A DNA stretch of 64,000 nucleotides from Hippopus hippopus (GCA_946811185.2 OX328099.1:15775859-15839858), one strand, 5' to 3'; positions 31,191-42,456 are shown, counted from the stretch's first letter. Program-made: numbers and translations. The notes: generated by a model from the sequence alone, not told the origin.

Positions 31191-31868
31191 CATAGAAAAC
31201 GAAAACCGGTTTAAAGCCATAAAAGGCCTAAAACGTATTAGTTGCCATTAATTCTATATTGCGTAATAAATGACATAATAATTTTTACTCCTCCAAAAAG
31301 GGCGTTAAAAATATCCGTTATCCACCATGGCCGAGACACTATAGTGTGCTTTAGAATTACAATGAAAAGACGGAATGTAAAAGTCAGAATTAATGTTGGT
31401 CTGTAACGAATGTGTTGTCATTAAAATTGGATTAGAAACATTTAAAAAGCATTTTATTTTTTCTCAAAAGGTGTTACAATTATCTATTACCCACCATAGA
31501 TGAGATACTGTGCTCTTCATTTTCAGATACATGTGCTAGAATTGCATGCAAGGACGAAGGGATAAGAGAATTTTTAGGAACTTGTGATGCATGCAAGGGC
31601 AGACTGTAAAAAAATGCCATAGATAAGTCTGCGGCTTATGTTGTCGTTATTTCTGAATTACATACTGACTTAAAACAATCAAAATAGTAAAAAAAAAAAG
31701 AAAAAGAAAAACCCATCCCTGTCCTTTTCCCACCATGGTTAAGATACTTCACTCTACTTTTACGGGTATTGCATATCTGGACTGACCGGGGAAAAACCAT
31801 AATAGGTTTGCAACGCATGAAGTGTCATTGACTGTTTAATAGGCAATGAATTAACAAGCCAAATAATT

Positions 31869-32122
31869 GAGCCATGCTCTTTGAAAAGGAGGCTTAATGC
31901 ATCTGCAAAAATTATCTACCAACGTCAGTTTGCGCAATCCGCCCAGGCTGACATGGGTTGAAGCTTTTGGCTATATGCAATTTTTCTGCACATCCAACGA
32001 CCATTCTACCCCAAGAATTATTCGGTTGTGAGACAAAATGGGTTTTATGGATCCGTAATCATGTGATGAATTGCTTGGCATGATGCATCACGGAGATGCA
32101 TTTAACCTCCTTTGCCTTGGCT
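31869..32122 (-). mobile_element. Family C MITE in the satellite
   Basis: GAGCCATGCTCTTTGAAAAG to CCTCCTTTGCCTTGGCTTAA, with TATGGATCCGTAATCATG and a core CAGTTTGCGCAATCC. Confidence 0.8.
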
Positions 32123-32710
32123 TAATTATTTTGTTTAATAAGTGAATCTGTCGCTTTTCCTATCACGGATGGGAAACTACTCTAATTTTGTCAAGGCACT
32201 GTCTCATATACCACTTTGCAGGACAGAGCGAGGATTATACTCACATCTACAATACGACCCTTGCACGGAGGGGAAAAAAGCCACAAAAAGTCTGCAACAA
32301 TTTGGTTATGCTAAGTATTGCATTACCCAATAAATTAACTACCAAGGACTTTTGCTTTAAAGAAAATTACAAAAAAGGATTTTTATCCTATATCCATCAT
32401 GGGTAGGATGGTGTACTTCGGCCTATTTGTAATGATAAACGGATAATGTATACAAGGATGGGAGGGGGGGGGAGAAAGAAAGAAAGAGAAAGTTTTCAAC
32501 GAACGGGTTGTTGTTAATCTATTAGCGGATTTTTTTTTTTTTATCAGAAACCAACAAACAAGAAAACCTCTTTTCACCCTTTTTCCATCATGTATTAGAT
32601 TCTGAACTCTTTTATAAGGAATCGTAGCTTGGAGGAGATGAAAAGAGATCGAAACGTTTTCAACGAACGGTTTGTCATTTATCTTGTATTACGCAATAAA
32701 ACCAATTAAT

Positions 32711-32929
32711 CCCTTGCAAAACAATCCCGTGTTTTAACGACCCTTTGGAAGAAACCTTTTGAAAACATTGTGTGAAAAGGAGAAAATGCTGGTAACCAGC
32801 ATTTTCTCCTTTTCCCACAATGTTTTCTACCCTTTTGAAAATAAATACAATCACTTTACCCTCATTCAAGTTGAAGTCTGTAAATACCCTCGATTTGGAC
32901 GAATTAAAAGCGTGTCGTTTGGGAAAGAG
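32711..32929 (-). mobile_element. Family A MITE in the satellite
   Basis: TTAA at 32706-32709 on the left. The centre is an excellent palindrome around GCTGGTAACCAGC (about 32786-32800). GGGAAAGAG precedes TTAG. Confidence 0.88.
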
Positions 32930-33398
32930 TTAGTCGCAAACAAAAAACCTATTTTGAAGTAAAAGGGGTTTCCACTCTATGCCCCTTTATGGAAGACATG
33001 TTCTCTACCTTTTTTTTTTTTTTCATTTTTTCAGATATTACGTGCAAGGACGGAAGGAGAACCCCATAAAACGTTATCAACGAATGAGTTGTCATTAATA
33101 CTAGATTACTCAATAATCTGAACGTGGAAATGGGTTAAAGAAAAAAAGCCTAGCCTTTTTTTTGTCTAGATATTAATATCCTTCCACAAGTAGGATTACT
33201 TTTGGCTGATCGCGTGGAAGATTGGTCTTATCTTGTCGTCTGCAGACCATCTTTGATTAGCTTTAGGTCTTTATACATCAAAAACGTTGATAAATTGGCA
33301 TTTTAAGTAAAACGGATATTGCCGTTGCCAAGAAAAGGCCGAGATATTGCGACTGCAAGACCGTTGTCGGAATATTTCCCGAAATATCGGACAGTTAA

Positions 33399-33617
33399 CT
33401 CTTTGCTAAATGAAATTTATGTTTAAACGGTCATGAAGAAGAAAGATTTTAAAAACCTTGTAAGAAAAGGAGAAAATGCTGGTAACCAGCATTTTCTGTT
33501 TTTCTCACAAGGTTTTCTACATTTTCAAAGGCAAATCGCAGCATTTTAGTCACATTCAATTTGTCGTCTGCTGATGCTTTGAATTTGGACGAATCTGAAA
33601 TTTTGTCGTCAGGTAAG
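33399..33617 (-). mobile_element. Family A MITE, reversed
   Basis: TTAA (33395-33398) then CTCTTTGCTAAATG. The centre is GGAGAAAATGCTGG/CCAGCATTTTCTG. The end carries AAATTTTGTCGTCAGGTAAG. Confidence 0.85.
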
Positions 33618-33729
33618 AAGATAGGTACACTGGATATTGTCAGTCACAGAAAAAAGGACGAGACATTGGCAATTGCAAGATTTTTTTGTCAGAATATATC
33701 TCAGAAAATATCTGAAATTTTAGATTTAA

Positions 33730-33925
33730 CCCGTTTCTAAATAATGCCGTATTTCAAAGACCTTGATAAAGACAGCTTATGAAAATATCGTGGGAAAAGG
33801 AGAAAATGTTGGTAACCAGCATTTTCTCACAAAGTTTTCTACCTTCTCAAAGACAAACCTCATCATTTTAGCCACATTCATTTTGTACCTTGCGAAATGT
33901 TTTCCATTTCGACCAGTTAGAAGAA
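33730..33925 (-). mobile_element. Family A MITE, reversed, right end lost
   Basis: TTAA (33726-33729) then CCCGTTTCTAAATAATG. The hairpin is asymmetric: GGGAAAAGGAGAAAATGTTG against CCAGCATTTTCTCAC. Confidence 0.75.
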
Positions 33926-33967
33926 ATCTTTCTTCGGGTTCAAACTCGTGTTTTAAAGATCTTCGGC

Positions 33968-34336
33968 TCGGTTTCACGAAAAAACTTAAGACTCCTATTT
34001 TTCTCAAATCTGCTAACGGACTCATTTTCTGAGTTATTTGAAACGCATTTCACTTACATTAACAGACTGAAGTAACGTTCTCAAATCCCGAGATGACAAA
34101 ACGTTTCAGACAACTCAGCAAAATGAAGGAACTTACCTCAGTTAACAGTCATAAGTCCATTGTTTTGCTGAGTTGGGTCTGAAACGTTGTGTCTGCTCAG
34201 GATTTGAGCAAGTTACCAGTATCTGTTAATGTTTGTGAAATATTTCTCAAATAACGAACTCAAATTAAGTCAGAAAATGATTCCGTCAGCAGACTTGATA
34301 TAAGAGACTTCAATTTTCTTTTGTGAATCCTGGCCC
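33968..34336. mobile_element. Family F MITE
   Basis: CGGTTTCACGAAAAAACTTA is matched in inverse by CAATTTTCTTTTGTGAATCC. The centre has the inverted pair CGTTTCAGACAACTCAGC / GCTGAGTTGGGTCTGAAACG. Its partner is at 46441-46830. No coding. Confidence 0.8.
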
Positions 34337-34344
34337 CGATGAAT

Positions 34345-34510
34345 ACAGCATTTGAAAACACTACGGTAAAGAAGAAAACGCTGGTAATTCACATTGTATT
34401 TCTCCCTTTTTAAAGAAAAAAATGCATTACTTTTTTCTTTAATTCAACTTTTCTTCTGCATTATGTTTTCAGTTTGGACGAGTCTAAACTTTTGTCGTGT
34501 GACAGTCTCA
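34345..34510 (-). mobile_element. Family A MITE, degenerate
   Basis: GAAAACACTACGGTAAAGAA, GAAAACGCTGGTAATTCACA and GTCTAAACTTTTGTCGTGTG place a reversed, decayed copy. Confidence 0.55.
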
Positions 34511-34564
34511 GAAAAGTCACAAGGATAGTGATGTACACAAAATATATAGTCAGTCTAAACACTA

Positions 34565-34845
34565 GTTGTGCATTCTGATCATGATCCGTTCGGCAAACCT
34601 CGGCTGATCCGTTTATCAGATGTAGTTACGGAATCGGCGGAGTTGTGACGAGTGATCATGGCCCACACTGTCGGCAGAGTGACTGAAGATCTGCACAATA
34701 TCTTCAGTATAAACACGAGATGTACATTCTGATCATGACCCGTTCAGCTAACCTCGGCTAATCCGTTCATGTAGTTACGGAATCGGCCGAGTTGTGACGA
34801 GTGATTATTACCCACACTGTCGGCAGAGTGACTGAAATTGCTCGA
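34565..34845. repeat. Two-unit tandem duplication (about 150 bp)
   Basis: CATTCTGATCATGATCCGTT, GTAGTTACGGAATCGGC, GAGTTGTGACGAGTGAT and ACACTGTCGGCAGAGTGACT each occur twice, about 145-150 bp apart. The units are similar enough to suggest recent duplication. Function is unknown. Confidence 0.75.
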
Positions 34846-35165
34846 AATACTACATAGATTCATATCAATAAACGGTCTGTGATCTACGCTCTCCGTCAAA
34901 AAGCTTTTATGTGAATATTTGCTGTGAAAAATATTGCAAACAAATGTTTTTGGGCGTTGTTCGGTCGGAAATCGTGAGATGGTGGGGGATGGGGGGTGGG
35001 GGGCGAAAATGCTATGCAAGACTGATAAATAAAAACGACAATACCAATTAAACAACATCTTATTTTGATTTTATTTTCAGCGCCTGAACAAATTATTTTT
35101 TTAGTAAACTGACCCCCTTTAACTCTCAACTTTTCTTTTGTCGTTTACGACCGTGGATTTATTAA

Positions 35166-35371
35166 CCCTTATCCTGGTAAACAACTGCAATGAAATTCTT
35201 GAACCGATAGTAAAAACCCAATTTTGGCTATTTCAAAGGTATTTTCTGGGGCGGATAACATGTCTTTATCGGACAGTGTAGATCAAAGATCAGACTGCAC
35301 GTTCTGTGCAGTCTGATCTTGATCTACACTGTCCGCAAAAGGTCAGTGAGTCGCGCTTAGCAGCCTAAGGG
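35166..35371 (-). mobile_element. Family B MITE, well preserved
   Basis: TTAA at 35162-35165 and 35372-35375. Ends are CCCTTATCC and CCTAAGGG. The palindrome around CTGCACGTTCTGTGCAG is perfect. Length is 206 bp. Confidence 0.92.
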
Positions 35372-35632
35372 TTAAGAGGGGAATGTATAGCAAGATCAAC
35401 CTGCATTTATGTGCAGTCTGATACTGCCCCACACTCTCCTCTGCTCTATCAATGACTTCGCTTATGTGAATCTAATCCAATGTAAATAAACTTAAAGATT
35501 CTATTTTTGTAACGGTCAATAACTGAAATTCGACAGTTAATTTATACATCCGAAAACAATTTTGGAGACGACTTTGAAAACCGTACTTTAATGTATGACG
35601 GATGTTGATAAACAGCATAAATGAGGGTCAAA

Positions 35633-35843
35633 CCCTTTACCCCCAACTCCTGTTAAAAGAGGCTGTAGAAAATATTGTGGAAAAAGGAGAAAATGCTGAT
35701 AACCAGCATTTTCTCCTTTTCCCACAATGCTTTCTACCCTACAAAAAACAAATTTTAATTTTTCACTCACATTTTTTTTTTTTTTTGTCGTCTGTAAATG
35801 CTTTCAATTAGGACGAGTCTAACAGTTTGTCGTTTGGCAAAGA
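35633..35843 (-). mobile_element. Family A MITE, reversed
   Basis: CCCTTTACCCCCAACTCCTG to TCGTTTGGCAAAGAG, with TTAA just after. The centre palindrome around GCTGATAACCAGC has long arms ending in ATTGTGG/CCACAAT. Confidence 0.88.
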
Positions 35844-36032
35844 GATTAAATACATACATATCACCGATCGGCTGCAGTCGTTATTTTTTCGTAAACATTC
35901 TTTGTTATAAACGAGGCATAATGTTGTCAAAAATATTGGGTTTACCTACCCTTCTATCAGTTTTTCTTCTCGAAATAAAAATTGACATAATTATAGATTT
36001 GATAGATCTTCAGAAATGTACAAAAACAGAAA

Positions 36033-36245
36033 ATGTCTCTGTTTTCGCACGACGATTACTGCGACGTTCACAAGCGCAAACGACGCAGACGTCGACATGG
36101 ATATGACAACACCTCAACGTTTCTGTCGAAAACAGCCGAGCTGGAGGAGTACGATAGAACGTTGCCGTTTGTTACAAACGGCATTCGCTCACTAAACACA
36201 ACACACACTACTTCATTAAAACACGAAGGCAATTCTCCTTTCTGA
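36033..36245 (+). CDS. Candidate small coding exon, unrecognised
   Basis: A 70-codon open frame with balanced composition unlike its AT-rich surroundings. It opens with an acidic/histidine stretch (SLFSHDDYCDVH), then a strongly basic run (KRKRRRRRHGYDN), and ends NSPF and stop. A basic run followed by a polar tail suits the cytoplasmic tail of a membrane protein or a nuclear localisation signal. A possible acceptor (AAAAACAG) just upstream is weak in pyrimidines. It may be a last exon or a chance frame; no family is recognised. Confidence 0.3.
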   Translation: MSLFSHDDYCDVHKRKRRRRRHGYDNTSTFLSKTAELEEYDRTLPFVTNGIRSLNTTHTTSLKHEGNSPF

Positions 36246-36543
36246 CTCAAAAATGAACAATACTCGTTAATATTCTTTATACAGGCCGATCACGCCAAGA
36301 GGCAGTTTTTAAGCAGTTTTTTGTTCTTGAATTTGGTGTTTGACCCATAGTCTATAGGATTGAATCTGGAAATAAAATTTTTGGTCTCTAATGCAAATTC
36401 TAATGTAGCATAGTACCTGTATTACTCGTATATTTTGTTTGCAGAAATCAAGGCACTCTGTAAAACGGTGTCGTATTAGTCGATATGAAATCCCCCAGCT
36501 GCCATCTATAGGACTAGAGCTGGTTGCTGTCTATCGGACAATT

Positions 36544-36840
36544 GACCAGCCCGAATAGCTCAAGTGGTAGAGCATAGGACTCGTAAATGTCAAAGTCTCG
36601 GACCAATCGAGGGTGTGGGTTCGAGCCACATGGCTGGCCATCTAAGATTAATAATACTCTTTCGAATGAGACGTTAAACTAAGGTCACGTGTGACGGTGC
36701 TATACACCGAGCACGTTAAACACCAGGCGTAACTTAGGATGGGTTTCGTCCTGTATCTTACACTATCCCCCGTAACATAACTAACAGCCTTCGTGGGGCG
36801 TCGCACAAATGGGCAACTGGTGGCGACGATAAATAATGGA
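36544..36840 (+). repeat. tRNA-headed SINE, possibly Meta-domain type
   Basis: The head GCCCGAATAGCTCAAGTGGT is a good A box and GTGTGGGTTCGAGCCACATG a good B box. The body contains CTTTCGAATGAGACGTTAAA, which recalls the conserved Meta domain of bivalve SINEs (from memory). ACAATT at 36538-36543 and 36841-36846 is a plausible target duplication. It is not a tRNA gene: the anticodon arm is too long and unpaired. Confidence 0.8.
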
Positions 36841-37074
36841 ACAATTACTGAAGGTACATCGGGTACCAACATAATCTTGGTCATAGAAATTTTATCTCTG
36901 CTTAAACGTCAGGACTACTAAGGTATTCAACCTGAGACAGAACGTTAAAAAGTTATGGAAAAAGTCCCATTACTTTCCGAACAGCCCTCTTACATGTAAA
37001 TGTGCATCTGGTATCAATTTAAATCTTGCTCCACAAGAGTCACTGTGTCCCTCAATATATTTCACAGCAAGGAT

Positions 37075-37205
37075 CGTTTTCACTAACCATTCTAACTTGC
37101 ATTCTTACGTTAATTCTCAAGAATTTTCTATATTTCAAAGAAACACAATATCTGATTGGCCCCCTTTTTTTAGGCAATCAGAAATTTTGTTACTTTCTCC
37201 ATTTA
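37075..37205 (+). mobile_element. Family E fragment
   Basis: TTCACTAACCATTCTAACTT, CAAGAATTTTCTATATTTCA AAG and ATCTGATTGGCC are the left arm of family E. The right arm is only vaguely visible. Confidence 0.45.
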
Positions 37206-37464
37206 AAATTAGACTAAGATTGCAATTTAGAATAGTTGATGACTTAAACTTGACGTTACGCGTATATGTAACAACTAACAAGACAAATATCGGCCACTTG
37301 TTATCAATGACAATTCACATTTCAACACTTAACTGGCCACGGAAGCTACCCCATAGGATTTAGAAAACGACAATAGAAAGTAATAATTAGGGGAGAAAAA
37401 AATCATTAAACTTTGAAATAAGGTTGGCTTCTTTTGATATGTTGGTGTTTAGATTTAAAACAAC

Positions 37465-37570
37465 CTTTGACTCCTTACCTCACGACAAACTTTTCGGCTT
37501 CCCCAAATTCAAATCATTTGCAGAAGACCAACCAAACGTGGCTAGAGACACGGGTACTCGGTAAAGGACT
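37465..37570 (+). mobile_element. Family A MITE, left and right ends only
   Basis: CTCCTTACCTCACGACAAAC and CATTTGCAGAAGACCAACC then CGGTAAAGGAC. The hairpin centre is deleted. Confidence 0.55.
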
Positions 37571-37669
37571 GTGTATTACAATTGTATTACGTTGACTTTC
37601 TGTTGATTGAAAATACATCTATTGATTCAAATTAAATAGCACTTTGAAGAATAACACCCTTTTTTAAAC

Positions 37670-40600
37670 CTACAATGGGGCGTTTTCGTTAATCACTTGA
37701 AAGAATGCCTTGGTCTCTGATCTGAACCCCTTTGGGGTCGTAAGCTTCGAGGGCGAATATTTGGGCGACAGTGGGGATTCTACTTGCGTGGGTGCCTCTA
37801 TACAATACTCATTGGGTAACTGAAACACAGAATCATCATTGTCGCTATTACTGTTACTATTTTTGATCAGGAGATTGTCCCGTAATTCGTCGTCAGTTTC
37901 CGTCGGCAAACGACCGTAAACTGACGTGTCATTTCCGTAGACAAGTTTACGAGTTTCCGTAAAGGAGCTCTCCATGGTTTTGGCATTGGTAAATTTGTTT
38001 GATTTCACTGCCAAGTCGGTCATCTTTTCGAGCAGCTTTTCTCGCCTGTTTTTCTTTCTTAAAGCCGCCATTTCTTTTAGATACGACCTCAGTTGGCTGT
38101 CCTGGTTGTTCCGCCGGATGTGTGACGCAATCATCATGACGATAGAGAGACCGTATATCAGTACAACGGCAACAACGTAATAGAGGGCGCCAATGTTGTC
38201 GTAGTTCGTCTGACTGTTGTCTACATACGCCACAAAAGTTTCGTTGTTAGACGTCTGAATTCGGAAACGGACGTTCCGATTTCTGTCCATCAGTCTGTAC
38301 TGTAAAATATAAACAAATGAGCTGTAATGCTAAAAACGTTTCATAGGCGTAGCCAGGATTAAAATATTTATACGCTCAGTGAGGCATGAAGTACCGACGG
38401 GGAAGGGAGCTGTTCAAAACATCACCATTTATTGTAAAGCATAGGGGAATTCCATAGTCATCAGTTCGTCACCAATCTATTTAGTTAGAAAGGACACGTA
38501 GATCTAGAGAAAAGTCAATGAATGTGTATGATAATTTGATTTTCAGCTTTGGTAGCGGACTTTTTTATACGTACGTGCGTACTGTGTGTAGTTGGCGCTA
38601 CGCCCTTGCGTTTTATTGTCCGATGTCTGACCGATCTGTATATCGATATTCTGATTTCCACGCATCAGTCTATACTGCCCAAAAATGTGCAGTTACATTT
38701 TCGAATGAGAAGGATCTGCGCATGGCGTAGATCAAGATCAGACTGAATGCAGTCTGATTTTGCACCTACACCATCCGCTTCCTTGTTCTGAGCTATCGCC
38801 AAACCGTGTCCCAGATTGAATTCGAAACTGTATCTATAGAGCTTTGCAAAAACTCGAGTCTATTCTGTGTCAGTAAGAGAGTTTAATTGTACTGTTAAAT
38901 GCGGTAACCATTGATACAAGATATGGAAGACGATTAAATGACGTGAACAGCATGTTATTGTCTAAAATTTCATCATTAAAGCAATTAAAATTGTCTGTTG
39001 TCATGGCTTTAATTCCATCATACTCCTTTTGATGGTTAAAAAGATATGATAGTGGTTTGCGCGTCTGGAGATATCATACCTCTATCACCGCTGAACATTT
39101 TTTCAACGATGATCATTTTAAAAAGCCAGTGGCCTAAACTCTTTAACAAACGTAAAAAATGTAGACCTGTCCAAATTCAAACGGGTTTCCTGATGACAGA
39201 TCAAAAGTGGTATCAGTAATGGGATTTGTCCGTGATGGAGTAGAAAACATTTTGGGAAAAGGAGAAAATGCTAGTAACCAGCATTTTCTCCTTTCCCCAA
39301 AAATGTTTTCAAGAGATTTCTCCTCGTTGTCGTTAAAACGAGGCTTTGTCTGGTAAAGGGATAAAAAGCTAAGCATTTTGCTCAAAACTATCAGCCATGC
39401 TCTGTGAAAAGCGGGCTTAATACATATGCAAAAAGTATCGACTTATGTCAGCCTGCGCAGTCCGCTGTTTTCGTTGTCGACTGGGTTTTTCGTGGGAGCG
39501 TCTTTGGGCAAGACACTTCAAAGCCCTAGCCTAGTATTGGTGGAACCCAGGAAATACATGAATATGTCAGCTGTCGCCGTGATATGACTGAAATAATGTT
39601 GAAAGCGGCACAAAACACCATTCAATCAATCAATTCTTTTCGCCATTTATAAATTTTCTGACTGTTCAAGGACCATTTTTCGTCAGGATTCAATAGGTTG
39701 TTAAACCGAATGGATTTCACGGATCTATAATTATGAGATGTCTTACTTTGTATAATGTATCGAGGAAATGCATCAAACCCCATTTTGCCACAGCATGGCT
39801 CATATATACACGTACCTAGAAGTAATGTTTTAAAATTTTCATAATTCTTACAACAAGACCGGGTACTGATTCAAATTGACTTCTTGCAGTCTTCTTCTGC
39901 AAGGGAAAAATCCAAATAAAGAGTGCACATATGTGCAGTCTGATCTTGTACTACTATCTTTGCTACGTATTAGAAGGTTCAATTATATAACTACCACGAA
40001 ATGCTGATAAACTTCAAAACAAATATTTTCTTTCTCGATGATATAAGTTCGGCAACAATTTGGTTAAAGTAACAATAAAGACCAAAAGTAAACAACTTGG
40101 TGTTAAAATGCATCTAAATTTAATTTATACCATTTAAAAGTATTGAACTTATTGTGAAGATGACAATCTGTTATTGTACGGTTGGTCCAAGTGTTAGTTG
40201 CTGGCGGCAGGAAAATGAGTTTCAAAACCAGGTAAAAAGTAAACAAAATATTGAACTACCTGGCAACTTTTGACCTAGTTTTAAAATTCATTTTTCTGCC
40301 AGCGACTAACACTTGGACCAATCGTATAATAACAGGTTGTCATTTTCAAAATAATTACCATACTTTTATATAGTACTATTTGAAATTTAATGCATTTTAC
40401 TACACCCATTCTTTGCTTTTGGCCGCTACTGGGCCTTTAAGATAAACCTAAGGTAGAAAAAGTGCAGTTCTGTTGACAGTATGTCTTGCCTATAGTTGGC
40501 TGATATCATACAAGAGATAGGTAAAAAGAACCAACTCTAATGCAATACAAGGACAAAGATCGGTGCTCTGAAAAAATAAGGTTAAATGCAAGTCAAAATG

Positions 40601-40841
40601 CATGATACCAAAGAAGTCGCTGTATTATATGAATCCGTTTTGTGTGAAAACTGACTGAAGTAAAATGGTCCTTTGACATGTAGAAAATATACCAATAGCA
40701 AAAGGTTTCGGCCCAGGTCAGCCTGCGCGGACTGCGCAGGCTGACATGAATCGATACCATTTTGCAGATGCATCAAAACCAGCTTTTTACAAAGCATGAC
40801 TCACATAAATAAATTATTATTATAATATTTACCTTTGACAT
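37670..40841 (-). CDS. KCNE-like single-pass membrane protein (2 coding exons)
   Basis: The model is complement of 40833-40841 joined to 37670-38299, 212 aa. The first coding exon supplies only ATG-TCA-AAG before a GT donor. The acceptor TTTTACAG restores frame six codons before an internal methionine. An in-frame TAG lies 12 nt upstream of the ATG. The N-terminal part has one N-glycosylation site (NET). One membrane segment (ALYYVVAVVLIYGLSIVMMI) is followed by ASHIRRN and a long charged tail with KKNRREKL and Asn/Ser/Asp-rich stretches. The pattern ALY..(membrane)..SxIR resembles KCNE beta subunits (ALY...LSYIRSKK), which modulate Kv channels, but the tail is not recognisable and orthology is not proven. 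If the first exon is wrong, the protein starts at the ATG at 38290 (206 aa). Confidence 0.7.
38700..38785. mobile_element. Short family B-like palindrome in the KCNE-like intron
   Basis: GTAGATCAAGATCAGACTGA followed by ATGCAGTCTGATTTTGCACC is the B core without the outer arms. Confidence 0.5.
39139..39360 (+). mobile_element. Family A MITE in the KCNE-like intron
   Basis: CTCTTTAACAAACGTAAAAA to CTGGTAAAGGG followed by ATAA. The central hairpin around GCTAGTAACCAGC is nearly perfect. Confidence 0.88.
39392..39812 (-). mobile_element. Family C MITE split by a SINE
   Basis: The left end is CAGCCATGCTCTGTGAAAAG, and the core breaks at CTGCGCAGTCCGC. Family C resumes near 39645 with TTTCGCCATTTATAAATTTT and ends CACAGCATGGCTCATATA. 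The gap (39455-39645) is SINE sequence. Confidence 0.75.
39455..39645 (+). repeat. SINE inserted at the family C core
   Basis: CTGTCGCCGTGATATGACTG, GTTGAAAGCGGCACAAAACA and the tail CAATCAATCAATTC match the tail blocks at 21425 and 25625 in the opposite orientation. The tRNA head is missing. Confidence 0.7.
40107..40396. repeat. Fold-back element, about 125-bp arms
   Basis: TGTTATTGTACGGTTGGTCC and AAGTGTTAGTTGCTGGC on the left are complementary to GCCAGCGACTAACACTTGGA and CCAATCGTATAATAACA on the right. The loop is only about 25 bp. Arms diverge outward. A hairpin MITE of unknown family. Confidence 0.8.
40565..40804 (+). mobile_element. Family C MITE near the KCNE-like 5' exon
   Basis: The core GGTCAGCCTGCGCGGACTGC is a perfect palindrome, and the right end CAAAGCATGACTCACATA is clear. 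It ends 28 bp from the donor of the leader exon. Confidence 0.85.
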
Positions 40842-40939
40842 TGTTGATTTCTAGCTGTTTAAGGCACCAGGAAGAGAACTGTTATGTCTATGTTTCAATG
40901 TGGTCAGAAGGAGGCGAATTTCTTCTAAGAGTTCAAACC
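40833..40939 (-). other. 5' exon of the KCNE-like gene (mostly UTR)
   Basis: A 107-nt exon bounded on the - strand by a CTATTTTCAG acceptor and an AAG/GTAAAT donor. It carries the last part of the leader and three codons. The acceptor implies at least one more upstream leader exon, which I could not find. Confidence 0.5.
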
Positions 40940-40944
40940 CTGAA

Positions 40945-41950
40945 AATAGAAACAAAAAAATCGCATTTGAATGATATGTTGTATTTTTAGGGTTTGAATT
41001 TAATCCATATATCTTCTAAGTTTTTCAACAGTTGACCGGAGTTATTCTGTGAGGAACTATCCTGCTTTATCATTAGCCGGAATGGAATAATGTCACAATG
41101 TCTAGCATTGTTATCAATCAATCTCTTATATACAACTATATGCAACTCTTATATACATATACATGTGTATATGCAAATATACCATAGACGTAAGTAGACT
41201 TTTCTGTAATCAGAATTTAATTGTTTATTAATTAATTTATCCATTTTTGTATTTTTATCCATTGATTTATTTTATTTTTTCGTTACTTTTTGAATTATTT
41301 ACTTGTTTTTCTCCCACATTTGTCTCATTACCATGCAAACCTGTTCATAGACTAAAATCGTTGACTTGCCAAGGGTCGCACCAAATGCTGTTAGTCAAAT
41401 CGTTTTAATAAAAATGATTATGCAAGAACACTCATGTAAGATCCTCTATGTAATTCTGCGATGCTGTGGTGCATGAAATGTAATTGCAGATGCTGCGCTT
41501 TACAGAAACTTTTATATGTTTTTAGGCCTGTAATGTTTAACTTAATATTCCACATTAGCAATTACGTCACTGCATATTTGCTTATCCATATGCATCACAT
41601 GCTTTTCTAAGAGGTCCCACAAGACTCATTCATATCTTTATTTCCTCCTGTAAACGAAGATTTACTAATACAAGTATACAAACAAATACAATACAATAGA
41701 TACATCAAAATCAAGAAATTCCAAGAAAAAATCAGAAAGAGAAAGCAGAGAGAAAAAGTAAGAGATTACACTATTGAGTCATAAAGAATGTGACAATGAG
41801 GATGACATTGAACAGTAATAAACATGAATGAGAAAATATAATCATCATTAAAATGTCATTATTATCATCGCCAAAGTAAGCACCCCTAGCGTTCTTAAAC
41901 CAAGACGTAGTATACGCTATATGCTAAATAATACCCACATAGCGTGAATA
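40945..41950. other. No feature recognised
   Basis: AT-rich sequence that should contain the upstream part of the KCNE-like gene. A second leader exon and promoter could not be identified. Confidence 0.4.
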
Positions 41951-41954
41951 TATA

Positions 41955-42119
41955 CGGAATATTATGCTGTAATGACTTTCCTGGTGCTTGTATTTACTTC
42001 GAGCAGCGTGAGAAAATTTGGTATCGCGCGAGACCGAAGGTCGAGCGAGATGCCAAAATTTTCTTACGCAGCGAAGAAGTAAATACAAGCACCAGGAAAG
42101 TCACTACAGCATAATATTC
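41955..42119. repeat. Fold-back element 1 of the 42-45 kb cluster
   Basis: GACTTTCCTGGTGCTTGTAT and TTACTTCG are matched in inverse by CGAAGAAGTAAATACAAGCA and CCAGGAAAGTC. The middle repeats CTCGCGCG/CGAGCGAGA-type motifs around ATTTTGGCAT. Confidence 0.8.
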
Positions 42120-42456
42120 CTTTTATTATATATCTACACCTTTTCAACGACAAAATATTACAAATTATTGACGTTTTATTCGAAAAAGGTGAACAAAATA
42201 AAACAAATAATAGTGTAGTAGCCAGTAATTTCGATTTTATGAATGACGGATGAATATTACAACGTAAAAGTTTGACCAATCAAGTTGCAAATGAATGCAT
42301 ACCTATACCGCTCGTGAGTTACGTCATCATGGCGTCATCATACCATATTTGTAACCGTATTTCACAGTGTGTAGATAAGGATTTTTTTTCCCTGTCGTGT
42401 GTGATATTTTATCCGCGTGCGACGCACGCATTTTCTCCGGAAATCTTTCAGGTATA

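Larger units (their letters stand above)
30690..33135. repeat. Decayed satellite array (about 170-230 bp monomers)
   Basis: A loosely conserved block, CCATAAAA..GTCTGCAACGAA then GTTGTCATTAAT and GATTACGCAATAA, recurs near 30705, 31217, 31402, 31614, 31795, 32280, 32490, 32655 and 33067. Between blocks lie TTTTCCACCATGG and AGATACT motifs. Spacing is 165-212 bp except for three wide gaps, each filled by an inserted element (30890-31190, 31869-32122, 32711-32929). Subtracting the inserts brings the gaps back towards monomer length. Confidence 0.6.

Noticed and set aside
32675..32869. Recurring peptide ENIVGKGENAGYQHFLLFPQ in many frames, resembling a protein family
   Set aside because: It is the translation of the family A central palindrome and appears in copies on both strands.
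36548..36640. tRNA gene
   Set aside because: A and B boxes are present but the anticodon arm is over-long and unpaired, and a SINE body follows.
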